Origin: Gonium pectorale
Taxonomy: Eukaryota; Chlorophyta; Chlorophyceae; Chlamydomonadales; Volvocaceae
NCBI GenBank assembly: GCA_001584585.1
Contig: LSYV01000033.1
Span: 720,122 to 747,442 of the forward strand
Direction of reading: 5' to 3'
Length of the DNA: 27,321 nucleotides
Below, one piece after another: positions 23,901-27,321 of this stretch. Position 1 is the first letter of the stretch. Every line of letters begins with the position of its first letter. The notes beneath the pieces were generated by a model, which saw nothing but the letters and a program-made list of their open reading frames with translations, did not search any database and was not told the origin of the DNA. The translations under genes were made by a program, and so were the position numbers.

Positions 23901-26900
23901 CGGCGGCCCTCCGCCCGCAGGCGATGGCTGGTAACTCCGCGTTTGATACCCGGCTGCACGCGACCTTCCGCTTCCATGAGCCCAACAATTACATCGCCGG
24001 CAACGTGGCCGCCGGCTCGGAACGCGTTGGTTTCCACCTGCATGGCCCGCCTTGCTCCGCCATCAACAACGGCCTCACCGGGTCCGCACCAGTCACGGCC
24101 TTCCGAGGCTACTTCCTCAACAACAGCGCGCACAGCAGCCTCGCCGGCATGGTACTCAAGTCGTCGTCCGAATCCGTCGGCGACGGGTGTACGGCAGTAC
24201 GGAACTTCACCTCGTACTTGTCTTGGGACTTTGACGTCATCACCGTACACGGCATCGAGACTGACGTCTTGCTGCGCAACGTCTACTCGCTCAACCCTAT
24301 GCACGCGGGCATCCTCATCCTCAAGGTGTGTGACGAATGCACGAGGGACCCCTCGCTCCGCCCCGCTCGTCTGCCGCAACCACTCAGTGTGCACCATGGT
24401 ACACGCTTTGGCGTGCAACCCTTCACGGCTCGTCCTCCGAGCCTGCGCCCGCTGGCAAACCCTTGGGGTCATTTTCAATCGCAACATCCCCTGGTCATCC
24501 AAGACCCTTCTTGCAAACCATTACCCCGCGACTCTTTTGCGGCATTGCAGAAGGGCGGACTGACGGAGGACGCGCTAGTGACCATGGTGGACGGCCTGGT
24601 CGCCGGCAGGACGCACCCCGAGGTGTGCGGCATGTGCGCCACGCTGTCCGACCCAGGTGCGTCTTGGGACTGCGCCGCGCCGCGCTTTTAACAGCACCAG
24701 GGGAGGGCCTTCTCTGCGAATTCTCGTGAACCGCGCGCGCGACCGATTGCACGTGACAGCCCAGGGCCTTCGGGTCTCTCCGCCGCCTCATGGCTCTGTC
24801 TGCGACTGCAAAGTATCGCCTACGGGTCACATGCCACGAAATGCCGTGATCGACCCGATATTGCAGGATGCCACCCCAAGCTAAGTTTACAGTCGTACAA
24901 CATGTACGAGCCCTTCACCCCCGCCATCGGCCTGCTCTCCTCCTCCTTCGGGACCGAGTTCACCAAGGGTCCTGATGCAAAGCCATGGGACGGTCCGAAG
25001 GGCTACCAGACCATCCTGGGCCGCATGCACGTCAACGGCACCACCTTTGCGGATTGGCAGGGCAACGCCAGCTGCGGCGGTGGGGTTCAGGCCGCCTACG
25101 CGATCGGCAACCATGCCAAGATGCCGGACGCGTTCCACCCGCACTACTTCAGCCGCAGCAACGTGATCAACGTCCTTAACAACGGGTGCGTGACCGCGTC
25201 ATGGCAGTTGGTAGGCAATTGACAGTTCGGTTTGCCCTGCTGTACGCGCAGCTCAATTATACCAAGACATATGTCCGGGATCTATCATTTGTATGATGCA
25301 GGTCCGCGACCGGCTTGTTCCAACTGTGGGGCCCGGAACCCAAGTGGCGCAACGAGGCCGACTGCGGCTTCCAGACCTTCAAGCAGCCGGACGGGTCCAT
25401 CCTGGTGCGCGCTTGGATCCGTTGTCGAGCGATGCCTGTCAGGCCTTCCATGTCGGCAGCCTTCCGTGTCGAGCGATGCCTGTCAGACCTTGTAGTTTAG
25501 TTGGTTGTGATACCGTCCGTTTCAGGGCAGTGCATGCCCGTTGCGCGCTCGCTCTTGTGGCCCCGTGGGAAAGGGCGCGGGGCACTACCGATGCGCGGTG
25601 CTTCGCTGCCTGTGGAACGGCCCTCCAGGAGCTCAACTGCGCCGGCCCGAAGCACGTGCACTTCCGGGACCTGGACGGCACGCTGACCGGCACCCGCAGC
25701 ACCGTGGTGGGCACATACAACACCCGCCGTACGTTCCCGTACGATCAGGTATGGGGTCAAAGCTAGGCGTTCACCGTGCGCAGGAGGCCAATTAAAAACA
25801 GTTCTTCAGGCCTTGCTAATGGATGGGTGGATGACGCGCAGCTTGCGGGCTTTGCCTCCTGTCGGCCCCCCACCTCGAGTGTGGGCGCCTCTCCCGGGGG
25901 CCGTCGCTGGACGCTGGTGTGTGCTTAATATGTTGACGCCTAAACGACGCATACAAGCGCGAAAGTGATGGTGTCGTTGTAGGACCCAGCTCCAGCGGTA
26001 GTCGAAGGGGTGATGTCCCTGCATGTTAGTTCGGCGGCGACCACCACCGGAGCCCCCGATGCGGCCCAGAATTCTCTCTGGGGTGACCCTATGCAATGCC
26101 GTGCTGGGATGCGCCTAGTCTGGCCTGCGTGCATCGCATGCTGGCTGGTGCATGTGTCCCGGCCCCCGGCCCACCCAGCCCCCCGACCCGCTGACTACCG
26201 TTGTCTCACCTACAAGCACCGGATAAGCGAGCCGCGCCAGGCAGAGCAGCGGGAAGGGGCGGGAAAGGGGCACAGCGAGGAATGTGAGAGTCGAGAAGTG
26301 ACAACGCAGCGCAATGCGAAGAATGACAGAGCAGGACCCTGTGACCTAAGTGGGGTACGGTAGTGGCGGCGAAAGGGGCTGTGTAGGCGCACGGAGGCCG
26401 CAAAAGTGCGCAGGAGGTGGTACGGCAGTACGGTTGTGCGCGTATGTGCGTAACGGCGTGCTCAAACGCTTCTGCAAGAACACAGCGCTGATGTGTAGTT
26501 GGACTACTGCGCCTCAACTCGTTATGTGCCCACGCGCCCCCAACCCTGCAGGGCACGCCCATCGTCCCCCATCATCCCCATCATCCCCATCACCCATCAC
26601 CAAATGAACATCGTGCGCACGGGCATAACCGCGGACCTCCATGCATCGCGATGAACCCGTGTGTTCACATTCTGCAGGGTACGCCCATCATCCCCGGACC
26701 CTGCGCCTACTCGGCAGCCCAAGCCAATTACATGTGCTTCCCCAACTCGAGCGCCTACGGCCTGCCGGACGTGTCCATGAAGCCCGTCCCCACCCCCGTG
26801 GGCGGCATCGGCGGCAACCAGCACCTGTTTGTGCTGGAGAGCCGCGACGGAGACAGCGAGGATCGCAACTTTGGGCCCGTCATGTTCAACGTGTCGGGGT

Positions 26901-27248
26901 CCATCGACCTGGTGGTGGCGGCCATGGACCAGGTGGGAGACGCACGGAGGGGCGGGAGGGGCCGGGGACATGGCGGCTGGCCTAGCGGATGTGGACCAGT
27001 CACCCCGTCCCTGCATTTGCCGGCCTAACTCTGTGCCGACCCATCTTCACCCGTCGCGCCCAGGGCTGGTGCTTTGCGTACACGTGCCAGAAGCGGCTGT
27101 CCACCTTCTGGACCTACCTGCCCATGGGCCACACGGTGGGGGTCAATTTCACGGGCACGCCCGCCACCGTGTTCCGGCTGTGGCTGCCGTACGCGGCTCC
27201 CGAGGACGAGCTGGTCCTGGAGATCTACTACATGATGATACCCAACAG
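2979..27248 (+). CDS. giant fibrocystin-L (PKHD1L1)-like extracellular protein, 48 exons, 3' end outside window
   Basis: Exons: 3000-3127, 3296-3407, 3621-3741, 4273-4724, 4905-5272, 5513-5660, 5869-5955, 6232-6437, 6743-6838, 7065-7113, 7310-7492, 7681-7887, 8180-8370, 8702-8973, 9164-9216, 9493-9865, 10026-11749, 11995-12148, 12543-12751, 13088-13225, 13589-14172, 14449-14704, 14963-15407, 15517-16271, 16578-16712, 16850-17215, 17447-17749, 18017-18161, 18377-18648, 18967-19123, 19365-19568, 19915-20024, 20233-20444, 20615-20812, 21132-21180, 21433-21663, 21851-22066, 22304-22498, 22646-22858, 22948-23356, 23564-23703, 23921-24325, 24551-24656, 24867-25185, 25302-25404, 25629-25748, 26678-26932, 27064-27248. 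All phases fit (12,359 nt). Start: ATG at 2979, 3000 or 3006; the in-frame stop at 2946 bars anything longer, and 3000 or 3006 sits best before the hydrophobic core. Domain order is that of PKHD1L1: signal peptide, TIG, PA14, TIG block, PA14, TIG, then G8 plus beta-helix twice. Animal members are large type I surface proteins (PKHD1L1 coats hair-cell stereocilia); the algal role is unknown. Weak joins: donor 4724, GC donor 7887, starts 7310, 21851 and 24867. Confidence 0.85.
3000..3741 (+). CDS. exons 1-3: signal peptide and first TIG domain
   Basis: Exon 1 (3000-3127) encodes MAMRG followed by a hydrophobic core (LLVAVLIAVGLLL), a classic secretory signal of about 22 residues, then the TIG opening DVSPLTGSMGGGTR. 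Exon 2 (3296-3407) continues with RLRIMGAGFSAD and exon 3 (3621-3741) with ITCLTSP and SYDAGYTP, together one complete TIG/IPT immunoglobulin-like fold (about residues 25-120). The donor of exon 1 (CAG/GTGAGG) splits an arginine codon restored by exon 2. The product should enter the secretory pathway. An in-frame upstream ATG at 2979 would add seven residues. Confidence 0.85.
3742..4272 (+). other. intron 3, 531 nt
   Basis: Bounded by GTGAGC at 3742 and CCGCCCAG at 4272. Splicing here converts the end of exon 3 into YTP-T before VFMLWPSAGPPGTP, which fits the family pattern of a TIG unit starting with a PxAGPPGT stretch. I see no exon, repeat or RNA gene inside. Confidence 0.55.
4273..4724 (+). 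CDS. exon 4: second TIG-like unit
   Basis: The frame opens with VFMLWPSAGPPGTPTLIL (about residues 122-140), the AGPPGT signature of the second fibrocystin TIG unit, followed by ELCLGTILVGDFL and GSFSYYGFSAYSINVTTPTP. The acceptor at 4272 restores frame and phase from exon 3. The 3' end is less certain. The GTGAGA donor after 4724 gives RYAR joined to VVFEGSL of exon 5 in phase 0. Other GT dinucleotides upstream (for example in the glycine-rich stretch near 4650-4680) could also serve, and the frame runs open to a stop near 4779. Confidence 0.65.
4905..6437 (+). CDS. exons 5-8: TIG domain and first PA14 domain
   Basis: Exon 5 (4905-5272) holds a clear TIG unit, VTAVSPSRGSLAGG followed by TLVTISGRGF and CRVVSSTYSQLVCET. 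It ends with YPGMRGIEYELYG, the entry of a fibrocystin PA14 domain. Exon 6 (5513-5660) gives SYIDKNEQMWRLNTT and DRWTTPPLDTSITY; exon 7 (5869-5955) gives FFVAPRDGIYTFHVSCDDD; exon 8 (6232-6437) gives GWSTFTEWFKYPATQQ and LTAGQAVLLEGRGS. The (F)FVAPRDGxYTFxVxCDDD core is the diagnostic PA14 strand pair, a beta-barrel carbohydrate-binding fold, at about residues 381-541. Introns within the domain are 240, 208 and 276 nt. The last intron carries a near-copy of the exon 8 start (see findings). Confidence 0.85.
6743..9865 (+). CDS. exons 9-16: fibrocystin-type beta repeats after the first PA14
   Basis: Exons 6743-6838, 7065-7113, 7310-7492, 7681-7887, 8180-8370, 8702-8973, 9164-9216 and 9493-9865 keep one frame. 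They contain repeats of the form G-(S/N)-(W/F)-x-(L/V), then a Thr/Ala segment, then ALEGM or LTKLPGM, then a W-(I/V)-TY/TF strand. Examples are GGSWNLWITDS, ALSMALEGM and TWTITYSIYDAD, then NGNFRVSYG, LTKLPGM and ISWLVTFDPL. This is the repeat that follows PA14 in PKHD1L1. Exon 12 carries a proline-rich run (PPSPPSPPPPS) and ends with a GC donor (CAG/GCGAGT). Exon 11 could begin at 7310 or, after the next AG, at 7322, both in frame. Exon 16 ends in the next TIG unit. Confidence 0.78.
7114..7140 (+). repeat. GGTG/GGGT simple repeat in intron 10
   Basis: A run of GTG then GGGT units starts directly at the splice donor of exon 10, so the donor GT is the first base pair of the repeat. It is a length-variable microsatellite touching a splice site. 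Confidence 0.8.
10026..12148 (+). CDS. exons 17-18: long TIG/IPT block
   Basis: Exon 17 (10026-11749, 1,724 nt) is by far the longest exon of the gene and is uninterrupted for 574 codons. TIG unit starts are seen at about NGISYPSIAPRGNGALLLN, NIASSLFMPSSGGPVNITY, ITGVLPRVGSIGGGTELVIT, VTQAYPSMLFPGETLTVNG and IGGVGSLGGGGSLTLRAAG. The unit shared between exons 16 and 17 opens with VTAVSPNLFVFSSNAS. Each has the xxPxxGxxxGGxxLxIxGxGF-like core and a later C-x(n)-C segment. Exon 18 (11995-12148) closes the last unit (FVDALPCNVTSVS, LTCTLPAVPG) and begins the second PA14 domain (EYWNHSAGVYQL). About six TIG units at residues 985-1620. They act as extracellular spacers or ligand-binding folds. Confidence 0.88.
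12543..13225 (+). CDS. exons 19-20: second PA14 domain
   Basis: Exon 19 (12543-12751) reads ALTSYITAINNQYWSEPTYL then DNFLARFTFYMP and ATYQFSYYADDAGVLYV. Exon 20 (13088-13225) reads DDVMIGYNWQTLRVALTPG then HKFVVYYWESGVYALFDLNW. The aromatic strand followed by YADDAG and, later, the LTPGxHxFxxxYxE segment are PA14 landmarks (about residues 1622-1765 with the end of exon 18). The flanking introns are 394, 336 and 363 nt and show no other gene. PKHD1L1 of animals is usually described with one PA14 domain, so this second one between TIG blocks deserves comparison. Confidence 0.8.
13589..16090 (+). CDS. exons 21-24: second TIG block
   Basis: Exons 13589-14172, 14449-14704, 14963-15407 and the first 574 nt of 15517-16271. 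TIG-like openings include TGIVTPLPNITTLTGVWL, YSLRNVSFGGGTDWTINGYG (split by intron 21) and TSISLKRGAYTGG joined to MNITINGTGFASNVS across intron 23. A further unit is VVRSVSVNRGSTEG with its cysteine pair NLTCLN and VTCRTP. Potential N-glycosylation sites (NVT, NIT, NTT, NET, NCT, NAT) are dense, as expected for an extracellular region. The stretch from about residue 1760 to 1870 resembles no domain I can name apart from its position between PA14 and TIG. Confidence 0.82.
16091..16712 (+). CDS. end of exon 24 and exon 25: first G8 domain
   Basis: After the last TIG unit the frame gives NLWSRRTTWGGNPPPEGYG, then VYIPANTTVVLDMSPPLLT and LLVVEGTLAFDD. Exon 25 (16578-16712) gives YILIRGGGQLLVGSETTPY and then PGRAKITLV. 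This is the G8 signature: W-xxxxTW-GGxxPP, VxIPxxxxVVLD, L-x-V-x-G-x-L-x-F, then I-x-I-x-G-G-x-L-x-V-G-xExxP-x-x-x-A-x-I-x-L. It spans about residues 2379-2482. G8 domains occur in PKHD1, PKHD1L1, CEMIP and TMEM2. Intron 24 (306 nt) splits the domain in phase 0. Confidence 0.9.
16850..20024 (+). CDS. exons 26-32: first parallel beta-helix (PbH1) module
   Basis: Exons 16850-17215, 17447-17749, 18017-18161, 18377-18648, 18967-19123, 19365-19568 and 19915-20024. Exon 26 has the post-G8 strand pair WTRLAATADVGASSILLAG then WRPGDVIAIASSSF. Exon 27 carries the core motif LGRYTLHFHMHGD, then IRGCAIHHTYNRALTIHGSH and NVAYNVMGHAFFLE, the RYPIHFHxxG-xxx-SIH-xxxNRAVTVHG-xxx-GHAFFLEDG series typical of PKHD1L1, CEMIP and TMEM2. 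Exon 28 gives ETGNIFEGNLG, exon 29 NNVAHSNMFYGFRIHPEYY, exon 30 GLVIFANLTAADNGGG and exon 32 KCKTFQGGATVF. These are successive PbH1 coils (about residues 2483-3001). The longest introns here (318 and 346 nt) hold nothing else recognisable. Confidence 0.88.
20233..21663 (+). CDS. exons 33-36: end of first G8/PbH1 module
   Basis: Exon 33 (20233-20444) opens with VVFLDTDGSLVNA, the family DxDGSxTG motif with the final TG altered. Exon 34 (20615-20812) gives AIMFRDLLVTSVATNRTS and TAATRRDYWVHWDT. Exon 35 (21132-21180) is a 49-nt micro-exon (RLHKLDPMDRVTGWMHM). Exon 36 (21433-21663) gives SKYVRRMDRVDVNG, SLPPPTAPHG and WWWGNFTYNDTKFTVFMKGD. Exons 34-36 have a diverged inverted copy at 385-1245, whose exon lengths and codon-level conservation independently support these boundaries. 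The end of exon 36 is taken at GTATGC after 21663; an earlier GTGCGC donor at 21635 is possible. Confidence 0.84.
21851..22498 (+). CDS. exons 37-38: second G8 domain
   Basis: Exon 37 (21851-22066) reads YWSDTNTWLNRPGGKPKAGE, NVTVPFGWNLIVDEDTEP and LADLVVL. Exon 38 (22304-22498) reads GNITFSP, then NIFVVAGGRFYAGSRAAPFP and GKATIRLTG. The order W-x-x-x-x-TW, GGxPxxGxxVxxP, L-x-x-L and then I-x-V-x-x-GG-x-x-x-x-GS-xxxPF-x-x-KAxIxL matches the G8 domain (about residues 3256-3370). The start of exon 37 is inferred from phase: AG at 21849-21850 gives phase 0 after exon 36, while the better polypyrimidine acceptor at 21847 would need a phase-2 donor such as 21635. Confidence 0.82.
22646..25748 (+). 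CDS. exons 39-46: second parallel beta-helix module
   Basis: Exons 22646-22858, 22948-23356, 23564-23703, 23921-24325, 24551-24656, 24867-25185, 25302-25404 and 25629-25748. Exon 39 repeats the post-G8 pair (RWTRLGASAPAGSSAIALAS, GWDVGSTILITSSDYN). Exon 40 gives VDMRAEVALLSSNIVIEA and RLSNVALRYCGQAGLDVP. Exon 41 gives VNVTGNVMYFSHDKDTVEV. Exon 42 gives NNYIAGNVAAGSERVGFHLH and LRNVYSLNPMHAGILILK. Exons 44-46 give RMHVNGTTFADWQGNASCGG, LFQLWGPEPKWRNEADCGFQ and HVHFRDLDGTLTGTRSTVVG. The last is the canonical DxDGxxTGxxxxVVG motif. Unlike the first module there is no RY-x-HFHMHG motif. The join of exons 43 and 44 is uncertain: start 24867 keeps phase, while the stronger-looking acceptor at 24892 would need a different donor (24619). 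Confidence 0.8.
25424..25491 (+). repeat. 24-nt direct repeat in intron 45, period 44
   Basis: The 24-nt segment beginning gtcgagcgatgcctgtcag occurs at 25424-25447 and again at 25468-25491 with one mismatch (g versus a at its 20th base). The 20 nt between them are unrelated to the repeat. Only two copies are seen. Confidence 0.85.
25749..26677 (+). other. intron 46, 929 nt, longest intron of the gene
   Basis: Bounded by GTATGG and TCTGCAG. It contains a purine-rich stretch at about 26240-26310, a near-copy of the next exon's start at 26546-26569, and an (atcatcccc)-type simple repeat at 26571-26600. A 65-codon open frame on the minus strand (26134-25940) has no recognisable domain and no codon bias, so I do not call it a gene. 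Confidence 0.6.
26571..26600 (+). repeat. atcatcccc simple repeat
   Basis: About three imperfect copies of a 9-nt unit (atcatcccc, atcatcccc, atcaccc) directly follow the duplicated exon-start sequence in intron 46. It is likely a small slippage product. Confidence 0.75.
26678..27248 (+). CDS. exons 47-48: conserved post-helix segment, gene continues past window
   Basis: Exon 47 (26678-26932) gives IIPGPCAYSAAQANYMCFP, then NQHLFVLESRDGDSEDRNFG. Exon 48 (27064-27248) gives GWCFAYTCQKRLSTFWTYLP, then VNFTGTPATVFRLWLPY and LVLEIYYMMIPNR. The (D/Q)GWCFxYTCQKRLSTFW motif followed by FTGTPxxxxR is highly characteristic of PKHD1L1 and fibrocystin. It corresponds to the segment of the second module after its beta helix. 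The exon ends in phase 2 at a GTGCGC donor. The remaining 73 nt are intron, so the C-terminus and any membrane anchor are outside the window. Confidence 0.88.
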
Positions 27249-27321
27249 GTGCGCGGCTCATATTCCTACGAAGGTTGCTCACGATTTCATGAGCTTGTGT
27301 GCCGCACGAGCAGCACTTTGG

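Noticed and set aside
25940..26134. 65-codon minus-strand open frame in the longest intron
   Set aside because: Too short, without codon bias, splice partners or recognisable motifs.

Overview
The window looks like nuclear DNA of a green alga, most likely a volvocine (Chlamydomonas/Volvox relative). Open frames are short and GC-rich with strong G/C third positions. They are cut by many 150-500 nt spliceosomal introns with GTGAGT/GTGCGT/GTATGT-type donors and C/T-rich tracts before AG. No bacterial operon, tRNA, rRNA or CRISPR signal was seen. The kingdom call is firm; the genus is a guess.

Right part (about 2979/3000 to the right edge, + strand): one giant gene, open at its 3' end. I traced 48 consecutive exons whose splice phases all fit, giving about 4,119 codons in frame. 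The product is a PKHD1L1/fibrocystin-L-type extracellular protein: signal peptide, TIG (IPT) units, PA14 domain, fibrocystin-type beta repeats, a long TIG block, second PA14 domain, more TIG units, then two successive modules of G8 domain plus parallel beta-helix repeats. The C-terminus and any membrane anchor lie beyond the window.

Left part (1-2146, - strand): a degenerate tandem repeat at the edge, then two gene pieces in the same orientation. One (1264-2146) is a four-exon piece encoding a complete RING finger of the Polycomb RING1/RING2 type, cut off just after the post-RING DPNFD motif. Within about 50 nt of it begins the other (385-1245), an inverted, diverged copy of three consecutive exons and two introns of the giant gene (source-like segment 20615-21561). 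This copy stops abruptly in mid-exon.

Between 2147 and 2978 lies a gene-free stretch separating the leftward RING piece from the rightward giant gene. The main surprises are the RING1/fibrocystin fragment pair, duplicated exon starts inside two introns of the giant gene, and unequal decay of signature motifs between its two G8/beta-helix modules. All exon calls are from reading frames, splice phases and motif recognition; no transcript or database search was available.
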